From: Athripsodes cinereus | Taxonomy: Eukaryota > Arthropoda > Insecta > Trichoptera > Leptoceridae | Direction: 5' to 3' | NCBI GenBank assembly: GCA_947579605.1 | Contig: OX388314.1 | Coordinates: forward strand, 7,812,001-7,876,000 | DNA: 64,000 nucleotides | Shown: piece after piece, positions 21,801 through 32,574 of the stretch | How positions within the stretch are numbered: position 1 is the stretch's first letter | Layout: every line of letters begins with the position of its first letter | Position numbers and translations under genes: made by a program | Notes under the pieces: model-generated | The model's database searches: none | What the model was told of the DNA's origin: nothing | Seen by the model: only the letters and a program-made list of their open reading frames with translations

Positions 21801-24800
21801 GCAGGGGTGTGTTTTCCAACTCTTCCCTTTGATGCACCAGATCTTGGAAAAGTTTCCTGACTTCATTCACAGATAGGTCGTAGAAGTCTTCAGGGAGATC
21901 GTCATATGGCAATTGTGATGACATGTCTTGAGAGAATACTAGAGCGTTGCGTTCACCAAGCTGGAAAAATAAAATGTAAAAAAAACTTAAATTTCAAGGA
22001 TTCCATGAAAAATCTGTTAAAAAAATTGTAATAAAGATCAGTCTGTGTATATTTCGTCCGTTAACTGATAAAAGCTAGTCCGATAGTTGAAATTTAGTTT
22101 ATTTGGCATTGTGTCACTAGGACTATTAAAAGTAAACAATTTAGCTAGACTTCTGTTAACTATTTAATTTACTATTGGCGTTTGACTAACCACCTAGCCA
22201 TTCAGTTAACTGGCTGATTCAACAACCAGGCAAGGACAGACATTTGGTTCAAAGGTTTTTCTTTTTTGTATTATCCACAACAAAAAATGAGATAAAGGTG
22301 TAGCAGCCTAGACTTTTGAGTGATAAAAGTATTTTTTAACTTTGGAAGCGTATCTTAAACTTATCTATGCTACTACCATTATACCCATATTAAAAAGAAT
22401 TAATAATTAAATATGATAAACCAATGGAGCCAACTTTACTTCACTATAAAATCTATAGGGCTAGAATGCAAAAAGTTTTTTTTTAAAGAAACAACTTTTA
22501 TCTAAACACCATTCAGTTCATGCCATAACATTAAAACAATTTTGGGCGTTAAAATATTGCAGAGCTTACAAGACTTAATTTTAAACATGCAGCAATGAAT
22601 GAAAATATTCTTTAATAGGAGGGTCCACAACTTACCACAACAATTTCATCTTCCAAGCGAGATTCGTCTACTTCAACATAAGGATCAGCTGCACTACTCA
22701 CGTCAGTCTCCATTTGAGCGACAGTACTACTTCCTTTACAGGCTAATTCATTTGATTCTGCAGTGTCCATTTGCTCCACTTTATTAACATTTGATTCGTT
22801 CTGACTATCCGATGCAAATGTCTCATTTAAAACATTAGTACTTTCCGAGGAAGTAGACTGTCCTGGATTAGTATATTCATTTGCAGTTGCATTTTCCTCT
22901 GCATTATTCATATCAAATGCTACAGGTTCCAGTAACTTTGTGGAAGAAAATACTGACGTTGAGTTGAATGATATGTCATCGTAGTCTTTGGGTTTAGGTA
23001 TCAATGGCGAAGACACGTTTGCTTGACTAAAATAAACATACAATTTTAGAAAAGACGAAGAAAACAGTACTGTATTTGTTATGAATATATACACAGAGAA
23101 TCATTGTTCACTGTGTAATAAAAAAGATATAACTCCATTAAATATGATCACAATTCAGAATTGAAAAATAGAACCCGGAGGGTGACGCCATGTTACAAAT
23201 ATTGCGGTGTACATATCTTGATTTTTCACATGATTTACAACACAAATAACAGGAAGACTAATACTCTTCATGAAAACTTTCATCCATTAATCATGTTCTA
23301 GGATGATAAATAATAATATTATCGAGATATAACATATAATAATATGAAGCCAATCAAAAAAAAAAAAAATTTACTCCCACATACGGCACATACAAAAGTA
23401 CTCCCAACTGGTGCTAATATGTTGGGGCATTTGATAAATTTAATTTGGAAGTTTTGCGATAGATGGCAATGGCTACTTCTCTGAGCAAAGTCGAGTTAAA
23501 AGTTTGCAATCTAATTTATAAACTAATTGCAATGATTAAAACCTAAATGGAAAATTGAACACACTTCTTAAGTTGCTCTGGTGTCCTGTGAATCAACCTT
23601 AACATCGCCTTTCCACTAGTCAACCCTAAGTTCTTTAATGTAGTACTTTTGAGAGGCTCTTCTCCGTATACTTCATTCCTCATGTAGATGACGACTGGAT
23701 GTGTCTTGGGATCACACTGGTCTGGCGCTAGAGTTGTTATGGCGGTATGCAATGTTGTTGATGGGCTAAAGGTACCCATTTTACGTTCACCTGAGAAGTT
23801 GAATTATTTTAAAACTATTGATTAAAACTGATTGACGTAAGTTATCTAAAATATTGAAATTAAAAAAAAACTGTTCCAGAATATTTGTGTTTACATTGTA
23901 AAAAATCATGAAGATTAATTTTATAAAGAAGATTATAATTACAGAATTTGTTTTATTTTCTCTATTTTTATTTCCCTTGGAATGTTTTCACTGTGTTCAT
24001 GGACAGTAATCTTGAAGTGATTTAAGAGCGTGAACAAAAACATTGAGGGTCAAATAAAAATAGTACAAACAAAACGGTGATTTATGATTTAATTGTTTGC
24101 TTCGTTTATCAAACAATCCTTGCCAGTAATTGTGACCAAAAGATGAGTATATTAATGTGTCATATTTTAGGTAAAAAGGTGATATATCCACTAATTTATA
24201 AATTACTTTTATTTCATCAAGCCTTTATTGTAATATTTAAACTTACCACTTTCCAATTGCAATCCCAAAACTACTTCACTCTCCTTTCGTATAGTTTTGG
24301 CTTGAACCATTTCCAGCATGGCGTTGTTCGGTAATCCGGAGAATCTGAATGTTGAGGACACATCCAGAATGTGTTTATGATGTCTTAAATCATATTCATC
24401 TGGCTGAAAACCATGCTTTGAACACGTCTGCTCAAGAATCTAAAATTGTACAAATCTATTGTTAGCTCGAATATTATATTAAAACACTGGGTTATATTTC
24501 TGTTCTGCAGTAAGTGTCAATTTTTTTTTTTTAAAAAGATATATCTGGGTTTTGTTATAAACCTAAATACAACCTTATACACCTTTCACAGTAAGCTAAA
24601 AGCTTGTGTCGTGAAAGGGGAGTTTGCCGGTACCTGGGATCGAACCACGGACCCCCTGTTCATGAGGGGGTATGTCCTGTCTATAATTATATACGGTCTT
24701 GTATATAATTAAAATAGTGATAAAAGTACAATTTACGACACATGACTAAACAGTCTTACAAAATATGATATTTGAGCCACAATATTTTCCAAAACAATTC

Positions 24801-24918
24801 AGAATGACTTAACAAGAACGCGCCAAATTACCTGTAATATTGTAGTGTTGGAATTGCATTTGACAGTATTCCTTCTGCCATTTGGGGTCAAAACTACGAC
24901 AGATAGATTATTAGACAT
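12867..24918 (-). CDS. ASPSCR1: TUG/ASPSCR1-like UBX-domain protein, eight exons
   Basis: Minus-strand exons, all GT-AG and in phase: 24918-24832, 24439-24247, 23790-23565, 23026-22636, 21960-21763, 14547-14388, 13991-13790, 13035-12867; 541 aa, close to the mammalian protein (about 550). Residues 1-90 form a ubiquitin-like domain (LSVVVLTPNGRRNTVKC). Residues about 95-168 form the second ubiquitin-like region. An acidic Ser/Thr-rich linker follows. A UBX domain lies near 366-450 (VVLRVAFPDRTVLQGTFRP, YVTPPK). The C-terminus KVPKWFKPS matches the conserved TUG end. In mammals TUG binds the p97/VCP ATPase, disassembles its hexamer and tethers GLUT4 vesicles. Intron 5 (14548-21762) carries a full-length CR1-like LINE; intron 1 carries a SINE. 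It is head-to-head with POLR3H. ATTAAA about 60 bp past the stop may be the poly(A) signal. Confidence 0.94.
14859..17711 (-). CDS. CR1-like ORF2: endonuclease and reverse transcriptase
   Basis: Uninterrupted frame of about 950 aa from the Met at 17711 (the frame is open to 17867). The N-terminal apurinic-like endonuclease domain begins LSCIYANVRGLNTKI and shows LTETWLH, LGDFNLHS, and VPEDSYHPTL, with Tyr in place of the Asp of the usual SDH motif. The reverse transcriptase shows NYRPVAVLSAPAKLFE, EQHGFRPKRSTVTNL, DFEKAFDRVDH, GVPQGSNLGPLLF and the active site LLFADDLKVF. No RNase H. The product nicks target DNA and copies its own RNA there. Start choice: Met at 17711 or 17702, overlapping the end of ORF1 by roughly 20-30 bases in another frame. 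Confidence 0.88.
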   Translation of the reverse strand: MPPMTQKSVLNLSCIYANVRGLNTKIHEFHSNILTQNFTLVALTETWLHAGVSDSELFDSRYMAFRCDRPTRGGGVALAVRTSRLQLATRVHNLETESGEDLWVKLVFDQYVLFVCVVYFPPSTNSDAFESFYSKVESERSRLIGKNVLILGDFNLHSCNYPKAEHKYFLDLLNLQQMNTVVNCSSRVLDMVYANLDPSCIRVGRHDFPLVPEDSYHPTLDITFSITHKSRYYEGHIRRGREISVDRRWRFSNRHVPMFIDNLASKSWEHVYVAGDLNVAVDEFYKTVYASFDECFAGRSDNGRDGFPNWFSGTLIYNMNLKSKFHKLWKKSGSLVAYNKFKKHRSVVKKQIESDYKTHINRCENEIASDPSRFWNFVKGKKKCDQRPKSMSYNEKLYVGDSEIADGFASFFSSVFGPRVADNERLIEDSSGGSFEMIDVPSITYEDVKYSLKHLKPKHSSGPDMIPAYILKQAGHVITDVLRYLFNVCVDLKRMPDVWKVTKVTPILKKGDPAEITNYRPVAVLSAPAKLFEMILHRYIFGMCEHMLVDEQHGFRPKRSTVTNLLCFNTYVTKNIDSKTQVDVNYNDFEKAFDRVDHHVLLNKLSKMGFSQGLVDLLSDYFTNRKQYVVSGDHCSDKFLATSGVPQGSNLGPLLFTLFINDVGGSVRYSKFLLFADDLKVFKSVRCAEDAKELQSDIDSIVEWSHRNRLPFSVKKCNIMTYSRSRQPMIYDYTMDNTLLIRVEKSKDLGVLFTQNFHFREHITDITQKAYKSLGFLLRHSNNFQNPNTLKLLYESLVRSVLESGSIIWCPSEDTYVLMVEKVQRRFLRSLYWKIYGYYPYLFPSSFVMGCLGYNTLEHRRDVFCARHFFKLLNGIIFNPIILEKFNIYVPDAYGRSRHHDFFYQPQSRTNILANSPVGKAIQMFNGLAGEVDIFNVTYAEFIRKIEDIL
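17680..18774 (-). CDS. CR1-like ORF1 protein with PHD finger
   Basis: 364 aa from the Met at 18774 (a longer form could start at 18843 or 18957, but that adds a hydrophobic stretch unlike the family). A PHD-type zinc finger comes first: LCGGCKAD, CSACSQWYHLSC, SSWQCPPC give the C4HC3 ligand order. A coiled-coil region with heptad-like spacing follows (roughly residues 100-190: VDLRKEIQGLKD, LETLENERLTD, LEKEVADLKA). The C-terminal globular part (FIHVFSLAPETTVSDVRNYM) resembles domains in other LINE ORF1 proteins. The role is RNA binding and assembly of the retrotransposition particle, inferred from the family. Confidence 0.82.
   Translation of the reverse strand: MDLCGGCKADTRELLLIICSACSQWYHLSCVGVSKENFSKMSKKTKSSWQCPPCRISQKRKGDNSNTPVRQTRDGSPECELTESCVALPRDFDDFIKVFEGKFACLMNEIQAMKQDLNSGFVKFGQEMVDLRKEIQGLKDNMQVCGVRLETLENERLTDKTRIQCLEKEVADLKARKSFSHKDIPTLPDGDMNLFQSGAAANVSMTTGLAYANVVRSRSWRGSIDQRRGDNGFGSQLHEVMTNVPSRAPPRAILRGTGNPDDLLKTVEPKRFIHVFSLAPETTVSDVRNYMTKKKPDLEGLEIDQIISKNKGHASFKIGVPVSMFDEWMDPDMWPPNTAINKWTFRGYQQRRSADASDDPKVSA
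19149..19662. repeat. Tandem array, four units of about 130 bp
   Basis: The phrase catgcaatgtatatat recurs at 19167, 19298, 19432 and about 19562, so the period is 130-134 bp. Each unit also holds aataggtatagaaa, a tatcaaatatagttaaatat block and taaggcaaaaaactatta. The last unit is shortened and more diverged. The array lies directly upstream of the CR1-like ORF1, in the position of a 5' UTR. Tandem 5' UTR monomers act as promoters in some LINEs, so that role is possible here. Confidence 0.85.
19935..20032 (-). repeat. tRNA-like sequence (degenerate)
   Basis: On the minus strand a box A-like tagcttaatggtttgg is followed about 45 bp later by a box B-like gtgttcgagtctc. It resembles a decayed tRNA or a tRNA-derived SINE head. 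I cannot fold a clean cloverleaf with an acceptor stem, so it is not called a tRNA gene. Confidence 0.45.
20955..21056 (-). repeat. tRNA-like SINE head
   Basis: On the minus strand: tagatgaatcggtagag (A-box like), an anticodon-like arm around gcctccgtag, then gcgggttcgagacctac, a good internal promoter B box (GGTTCGAnnCC). It lies in TUG intron 5. A tRNA-derived SINE or tRNA pseudogene is most likely because the arms do not close into a normal tRNA. Confidence 0.5.
24530..24690 (-). mobile_element. tRNA-derived SINE in TUG intron 1
   Basis: Minus-strand copy of the SINE that is also present at 33596-33775. Shared parts: the B-box ggttcgatccca region, gccggcaaactcccctttca, a hairpin made of ctttcac and gtgaaag, then aaggttgtatttaggtttat and an A-rich end after gatatatctttttaaa. 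The two copies are in opposite orientations, so the boundaries are well supported. Confidence 0.75.
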
Positions 24919-25354
24919 GGTAAATGTATGTGATAACACAAATTAATATAATTATTTATATAGTAAAACACGATTTTTTGCTGCTACAAAACCGGGAATG
25001 TCAAAAATTAACAACAGTCGATTTGAAGAATTCATAGATAAATATTGAAATATCTACGTCAAATGTAACAGTATGGTGAAAATGATGGTAACATTTGTGA
25101 GATTTGTTTCGACAACCACACGTCTATAAATTTGAATTAAAAAACAAATAACTAAAGATCACCAAACTTATTATCATCAAATTTCATGTAAAAATAGTTA
25201 TTGAAATTTTTTAAATTTGTCTATGTATTTGACATTGACAGCATGAAGATGGTTTTTCTGTGATTTTTGACATGTGTTTTTGACGTGCCGTCTTCTCAAT
25301 AATTTGTGCTTTAACTTAATTTTCACTTTATATTTTGTAAACATTAACGTAAGT
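24919..25354. promoter_or_regulatory. Shared divergent upstream region of TUG and POLR3H
   Basis: 436 bp separate the two start codons, which point away from each other. The region must hold both promoters and both 5' UTRs unless untranslated exons exist. No transposon is recognised inside it, unlike nearly every other noncoding stretch here. I see no clear TATA box placed to decide either start. Confidence 0.6.
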
Positions 25355-27183
25355 ATGTTTGTTTTGGCAGAAATGAAACACATCACCAGAATACCACCTA
25401 ATTTATTCCATATGAAACTTACAGATGCTATAACTACAGAATTAAACCGGAAACTTGCAAATAAGGTTAGCATTTTACTTGTAATTTAAACGTAAGCTTT
25501 TTAGCTTGAATTAAACTATAATTATTTTGTAAATTGTATTTCAGGTTGTATTAAATGTTGGCCTATGTATAGCTCTCTTCGACATCACAAAGTTAGGTCA
25601 TTCTTACATATTTCCTGGTGATGGTGCGTCCCATACTGAAGTGAACTTTAGATATATCGTTTTTAGACCAGTAATAGAAGAAATATTGACAGGAAAAATC
25701 AGGAGTTGCAGTCGAGAAGGTGTTCATGGTAAGAAAATAGCATATTCAATGTAATCAAATGAAGTTTTTGCCTTTGAATACTTTGATGTCCTCAATATTG
25801 ATATATAAACCATGAATGATTCATACTTTACCTAGCTGTATAATTCAAAATGTGTTGATGGCACTTTACCGCCCCATAAACATACTGATTCAGTAAAATA
25901 TTACATTCAGAATTTTGAGGTTTCAGTTTTGTTATCAAATTGTTTTAGGTATTATTTTAAAAATTTTAAGGCATGTGCATTAAATAATGTAAACTTTTTT
26001 ATTTTATTAAAAAATATGATTTTTACACATTCACCTCAAAAATCCCCAAAATAGCAATATGGTTACATTGTGTAAATTATGTCTTTGGATTTGGTTGTTA
26101 CTTCCCTGAGTTCAATTGCTGTGATTGTTTGTATATTGGAATTTGAGGAACCTATTCAGTTAAAAATATATTAATTTTTATTTTTCATTGCTTTCTCGTA
26201 ACTGGTGTGACATTATTATATACAGTCAATATTTTTGACTGACAGTTCTTGGTGAATGTTTATGTTAAATAAAAAAAAAACCTTTTATAGAGTACTTCCA
26301 CTGTGACTTTATTTACTTTAAAACGCTAACTTAATGATGAGAGCGGAAGTTCTTGAAAGCCGGCTCGCGATCAATAAAGGCATAGGCAGTAATTATTATA
26401 GAAATATGTTCGTAGTTACATAAATATTATTTATAATTTTTTTTCTGCTGCAGTTACTTTAGGATTTTTTGATGATATTTTGATACCTGTGAGTGGTCTT
26501 CAACATCCGTCTAAGTTTGATGAAACTGAACAAGCTTGGGTATGGAAATATCCCGTGGGTGATGGAGAGACACATGATCTTTTTATGGATGCAGGTATGA
26601 CAGTTACATAACAATTTCACTATAGAAAAAACTTACTTTGGATTTACAAGGTCAATTAACTATTCTAAATGACAAAAGACAAGATAATTTCACTCTCTAT
26701 CTCCAGTTCGATAAGAAGGAAACATACAATTTTATTATCTAGATGTTCAGTAGTTGCAAGTTTGCACGTAGGGTATTAGTTTACAGATAGGTATGCAAAC
26801 GTGCATACATAGACATCTAGACTAAAAAAGTTCTTAAGGAATTTGTGAATTTTTTGCAGTATAATATAGCCTATTTTTATTTTTAGTGTATCTGGAAGAT
26901 TTCTTGCTTATCATCTGTTTGAAAAATAAAATTTGACAATTTTTCAGGTGAAATTATAAGGTTTCGAGTAACATCTGAGAGTTTCCAAGAGACATCACCT
27001 ATCGGACCACCTGGTGGTGATAGGCCAGCTGTTTCAACAGCTTCTACAAGTGAAGATGCCGCTGCTAATACTAGAGTACCTTACAGGCTGATTGCTGGAA
27101 TAAATGAACCTGGTTTGGGCCTCTTAACCTGGTGGGAGAATGCTGGAGGAGAGGCAGCGGTCGAAGAAGAAGGAGGAGAATAA
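25355..27183 (+). CDS. POLR3H: RNA polymerase III subunit RPC8 (Rpb7-like), four exons
   Basis: Exons 25355-25465, 25545-25728, 26454-26594 and 26948-27183 join in phase with GT-AG introns to give 223 aa. RPC8 is the stalk subunit of RNA polymerase III, partner of RPC9/CRCP, needed for initiation at tRNA and 5S genes in the nucleus. The N-terminal SHS2/Rpb7-N part ([52 protein letters not shown]) is followed by the OB/RPC8 domain ([36 protein letters not shown]). The family ending [13 protein letters not shown] is present, followed by a short acidic tail (EEEGGE). The start gives the highly conserved MFVL N-terminus. Intron 2 contains repeat pieces. Family identity is secure. Confidence 0.96.
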
Positions 27184-28240
27184 CACAGTGAATAAAAAAG
27201 AGAAGTGGATTATGGAATATTAACTGAAGATATTGAGCAGAGAATCAATTGACATTTCAGTATGCCTCAAATTGAAGAAGCAGAGAGTCTAAAGATTATG
27301 TATGATATTATGATATTTTCATGTCAAGACGTTTCATGAAAGAAATCATGTCATTTTATAATTGTGTACATGTTTTATTGTTGATATGTTTTAAGTAAAA
27401 TTATGTAAATAAGAAATATAAATCTAGTTCAAATATATTTTTATTTAATTACTAAATTTAATATCTGAATCACACAAAACGCTGTCAGTGCATATAATTC
27501 AATTGAGATTTGGTACTAAAAGTAAATTTTATAATAACCTGCTAATTAATATTATTATCCATCAGTTTATTTTTGAACTTACTGAGAAAATAAATAAAAC
27601 TGTATTATTTGAAAATAAGCTATACATTTATTATCAGTTCACAAATTCGCTCAATATTAATGAGAAGCATACTACTCCTCAGACTCAGGAAATTTTTACA
27701 TTTGGAGTTAATGGATACATACTAATCTAAGTTATATTGTGAGAGCACTGTTAGGAAGGAACAATGCCAATATGCAGAGATCTGTGCATAGAAAATGATT
27801 ATAAGACAACCTCCTGGAGAGATTTGGGAAATATCTTGATGGAATCTTGAGAGATGATTTTGAAACTCTCCTCATCAATGTTGTTCAATGCTACTGAATA
27901 AGTAGTTGGTAGGAACTTTAGTAAGTGATCCTGACTAATTTTGGCAGCATCATGATTCTACTTAACTACCTTGAGATCAAACCATTGAGTAGGATTTGCA
28001 TATTTATAAAGTTACCAGTCTTAATAGGTAAACACCCATATTATTATTATATGAATCGTGCAATCCCACATTTGCTCAATATTTCGCAACTTGGACCACC
28101 TACACAATATACTTGTAAAGAAAATTAAATAAAATAACAAATCGCCAAAAGGTTATATAATTGTATAAGAAATTAATTATTTATCATATAGTATTGATAT
28201 AAGCTTTATTACTAATGCTATTTAAATTATCTGGTGTCGC
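27184..28240. other. Downstream region of POLR3H; possible gene relic on the minus strand
   Basis: The POLR3H 3' UTR probably ends before about 27450 (AATAAA-like tracts occur near 27190 and 27405). At 27957-27799 on the minus strand a 52-codon open stretch reads like protein (SQDHLLKFLPTTYSVALNNI) and ends at TAA. At about 28110-28040 another minus-strand piece reads GGPSCEILSKCGIARFI, reminiscent of the nucleotide-binding start of E1-like enzymes such as UBA5, but stops follow. I read this as possible decayed coding DNA, not a gene. Confidence 0.25.
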
Positions 28241-30605
28241 GTATTTTGATCAGACTTTGTTATATGCTACAGGTGGAAATTTCAATGTAACTAATTCAGT
28301 TTACCGCCTGTTACGCCGGTGTGTGGACGTGTCAGTTCGCCCGGTCTGCGTTTCGTATTTTGTTGTTATTATGTAAAATCGCGATTTCAAATTATATACT
28401 ACAAAGTTTAATCAAAACAAAAGCAATCTTTCAAATTCCAAAATGATTTAAAAATTGAACAAATTCAAAACGAAAACATTCGAAATACGAAGTGAATCGA
28501 ATTCTAATTAATATTAACTAATACTTTTTTGTTTAGGCATAGTAGTTTTATGTGTTTAGAATATTAAGAACCAATTATTAATTTGTATCGGAGTTTTGAC
28601 AGTTTATTACGCGTATAATATTGTGTTCTTGCTGTGTGTTTGTGTACTGTTACCGATTAATAATTTGCACAACATAATTATATATTATTATTGTGTGCCT
28701 TGTATGTTTGTTTTTATGTGACATAATAACAATTACCTGTTAATTAATCAAACATCTATTTACCCAGCAGTACCTCATTTTGTGTTGTGTGTGATTTTAG
28801 ACATTTGCTGTTTTTGTTTTATAGAGGGTGAGTCCAATTCCATAGATCAACAATTTAATTAATTTAAATCTTTCGTATTGTCCGCCTAAAATTGTTCCTA
28901 GTTATAAGTAGGCACTTACCGAATAGAGCGAATATACATGAGATAGGTATATTATTTGTAGTACATTTTTTATGAAACAACACCTAGGTACAAATAAAAA
29001 AATGCAGGTTGCGTAAATCGCGTTTATTTGTGCATATATTTGGTTGTCGTAATAATTCATGATGTTTTGACAGACATATTCAAAATGTTGCTATTTATTT
29101 TTATGCTTATTTGTTTATTTTTGAACAAAGTATTTATTAAAAAATAATTATCAATATCAATTGTTAGATACCCATACCCAGGTGGAAGGTGTATTAGGTT
29201 GTAGGTATTTTGGATTTATAAAAAAAAAATAATATAATATTTAAAAATCTATTTTTTTTGTTAGTTGTCATTTCAATGTGGTTAGGTATTCGTAATATCT
29301 GTATCCAAAGTGTTCAATATAAAAAAAAACTATATTTTGCAATGCACAATCGTAGTATTTTTTATTACTTACTACTGTATAAAAGATATTTCGTCAAGTT
29401 TAACTCATAATATAAAAATAACAGTGATTGCTATCTCATTGTGTTCTTATTGTAACATATTCTATATCTTACAGTACTATTGTATTTGGGTACTTGTATT
29501 TTTTTATTGTTATTTCATTATTTTTATTTACTGATAGGTATGGGTATGTGCACCTATGTATTGTTTCAAAATTTATCGTTCTTGACCCTAGCACCTTTAT
29601 TGATTTCATTATTACACCCAGAAATTCTTTTGTCTGCGATCGTTTTTGTGATTTATATTTTTTATATTTGACTGTAATTTCGAATATTACCAATCTGAGT
29701 ATTATTTCCCTCCAACGAATGTGTGTCTAATATCTATAGATACTATTGCTATTAGCCTGGGCAAGAGCGAAACCTGGCGGGACCAATAAAATTTTATTTT
29801 AAAACATTTTAGTTGGACAGCTACAGGTTTGTTATTTGCATTTTCATTTTAAATATATTATACGAAGTCATATTAAATAATATTTGATTATGTATATATT
29901 TGTATACACATGTTTTACCTTAAAATTTACACTTTAATCGAATAAAATCTAATGAAGACGACTTTAAATGTATTACGCAAGTATATACCTACGTGGTAGA
30001 TATTCGCCGATTTATAACGATTTTTTTTAATTTTAGAGCAATATAAATATTTTCGTCTTTGCTAGTTGATTTCTAATCATATAAGTATATATTTCTACCT
30101 TTTAGCAGTTCTTGAGACAACTACAATAAATTAGAATGAGTCGATTATGTATTTTTTTACAGAACGATATTATAATAGTCTACTGGCCACACACACATGT
30201 AACATGCACTGCATTGTATAGATAGATAGATGATATTGAGGTGCAAGTAATAATGCTTCGGCAGACTTCGGCTTATTTACTTTTTGAAAGATAAATATAT
30301 TGTCACATAAACAGATAAATAGTACTCCTAGGACTCCTGAAATATCCGAGAAATAAAGTTATTTCAACATATTATTTATTTACATTTTATACGACAATAA
30401 TTATGATCACAGACTTATTTCTGAAAAGTAACTTTTATTGGTTAATCAGACCCTACACATATAAATTAAACAAAATACCTATTAAGTATCTATTAATCCA
30501 TTCATTTATACTTTCATGAAATTGACCACAAATGGGGTAGTCATTGGACTTACTACAAGTGAAAGAAATGCAAATCGTCCTCTATGAGCCAATAAACCTA
30601 TCTAG
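28241..30605. other. AT-rich region without recognised genes
   Basis: No coding region with splice sites or known domain was found. A patch at 28300-28360 (tttaccgcctgttacgccgg and on) is richer in CG than its surroundings and could be a transcription start of an untranslated first exon. That is a guess from composition only. Confidence 0.35.
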
Positions 30606-30609
30606 GTAC

Positions 30610-30771
30610 CGAAATAAATAAAACAGTCGTTTTATTCTACTATTGATTTATTCGACGAGAGAGACGTCTTTCTTCTTATTAGGACATTGTCAGATTGACA
30701 ATGTCCTAATAAGACGTCTCTCTCGTCGAATAAATCAGTGGTAGAATAAAACTCTTGTTTTATTTATTTCG
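30610..30771. mobile_element. Fold-back element, ~80-bp arms
   Basis: Two near-identical arms in inverse order: cgaaataaataaaac, ttttattctac, tgatttattcgacgagagag, acgtc, ttattaggacattgtca, meeting at a 3-base centre. The left arm has an additional ttcttc-like insertion and a few substitutions. It could fold into a hairpin of about 75 bp. No coding content; target duplication not resolved. Confidence 0.8.
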
Positions 30772-31528
30772 CTATGGAATTCTACTACCTTAACACCGAC
30801 ACAGTGAATACTATCTACATGTACATGTACATCATAAACATACCGAGGTACTTTTTAGATATTATTATAGTTTCGATACATACCGACCTATAGAGAAGAG
30901 AAATTATCTTTCAAGGGAGTGCTGTGAGGGATGAACTTATATATTACAGGTATAATTGACTAATTATTTGCATTTTTTCTAGGTAGGTACATCTCTGTAC
31001 TAAAGTAAATAATATGTATGTAGGTAATAGTATTATTATACAGTGAGGCAGGTATATATTGAAAATAATTATTATCATGAGTTGGTAGATATAGTTACGT
31101 GTAGGTACTGTAAGCAATACGACCTTGTCCGTATATGGACAGACTTGTTGAACGCTAGATACTAGAGAATACCAGTACTGTACCATACTGCATACATTGC
31201 TACGGTGATAATAATAATATGTGCCTACATAATTATAAACTTACTGTAGGAATACTTATTACGATGATGTGCCTATAATATCAGACCATATATTGCATTA
31301 TTGCGATATGAAGCGGTACATTTTTTCATCTTCTGATGTAAACTGAGACTGAATTTGAATGTCAAATAAATAATAATTTGATGAAAATCATCCTTTTTTG
31401 GATACATCACTGATATTTTATTTTATACATTTTTTTAGTTTCAATAGTTTTATAAAGTTAAATTTTTGGGTGTTATTGTTTTTAAACTAGTTAAAAATTT
31501 CAAATTTAAAAATGTGAATTAGTGAATG

Positions 31529-31680
31529 TCAAAGCAGATGTCCTGGCTGCGCAATATTAGAGAATGGACCGGAATGAGGACAGTGGATGACCTGTTCAGA
31601 GCAGCACAGGACAGGGAGGTTTTCGCCGGAGTGATCGCCAACGTCGGGGGGACCTGACATGACACAGAAAGAAGAAGAAG
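31529..31680 (+). mobile_element. LINE 3' end fragment (RTE-like) with (GAA)n tail
   Basis: Reads SWLRNIREWTGMRTVDDLF, then RAAQDREVFAGVIANVGGT and a stop, followed by gacatgacacagaaagaagaagaag. The same protein end and tail occur at 41850-42003. Only the last 50 or so residues of the reverse transcriptase ORF remain. Confidence 0.75.
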
Positions 31681-31952
31681 TGAATAATATTTGTGACAAT
31701 TAATAATACATTCAATTGGAACTCACGGGCTCAAGTCACTCGATAACGGGTGGATAGCCAAAAAAAAATTGGAACTCGCATAAAATTATCACATTTTAAT
31801 CAAATTTGTGAATCATAAGTGTTTTCAAAATTTTATAATAGTTAAATAAAAATAATAGGCGCCCTTGAGACGGTCTAGGGACTGTTAAACGGCGTCAAAA
31901 CAAAATCATCCATAATCATCATCATCATCATATGAGAAAAGAACTGCCCCCC

Positions 31953-32094
31953 TAAACAAACATGCACTTGTCGATCGACTACAAACGAATATACGACAAT
32001 CTACCTACATGTACCATGTACATAATTATGCGTTATTGTTGCAGTTATTGTCGAAAATTCGTTTGTAGTCGATCGAAAAGTGCGGGTTTGTCTA
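31953..32094. mobile_element. Fold-back MITE, ~45-bp arms
   Basis: The left arm aacaaacatgcacttgtcga tcgactacaaacgaat recurs as its reverse complement at 32055-32094 with a few changes, including the following attgtcg-type bases. The loop of about 50 bp contains the palindrome acatgtaccatgtac. No coding content. Confidence 0.7.
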
Positions 32095-32574
32095 AGTTAT
32101 TCTTACACAGAAATATCAATTATTTCCTTTAATTACAAAAATCCCCATCCATAACAAATTGAATCGTATACCTTTAGTGAATTTATTATTGATATATTTG
32201 CTTTTATAAAGGCTAGGTTAATCAGCAAATATGAGTCTATGATTTACGTTTAGAAATCCACAACGTTACTACTTCAATAATGACTATCTCAGATTTAAAC
32301 ATATATTTTTTTTTTACTCTTCTGTATAAATATATGTATGTATTCATAGGTAACAAAATGTCAGAGATGTGCAAAATACTTTCAAAAAAGTATTTAAATA
32401 CAAAATACAAATACTTTTGAATTTTTGTATTTCAAATACAAAATACTAAATACTTTTTCAAAATGGTATTTAAGTACAAAATACAAAATACGTATTTTCA
32501 AAATACTTTATTAAAATACTTTCTACAAATAGTCAAACAAGGTGTAAACAGGGGTATTCAATATTTCTAGCACT

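Noticed and set aside
31905..31935. CRISPR-like or other regular array at (CAT)n
   Set aside because: It is a simple trinucleotide microsatellite without spacers.
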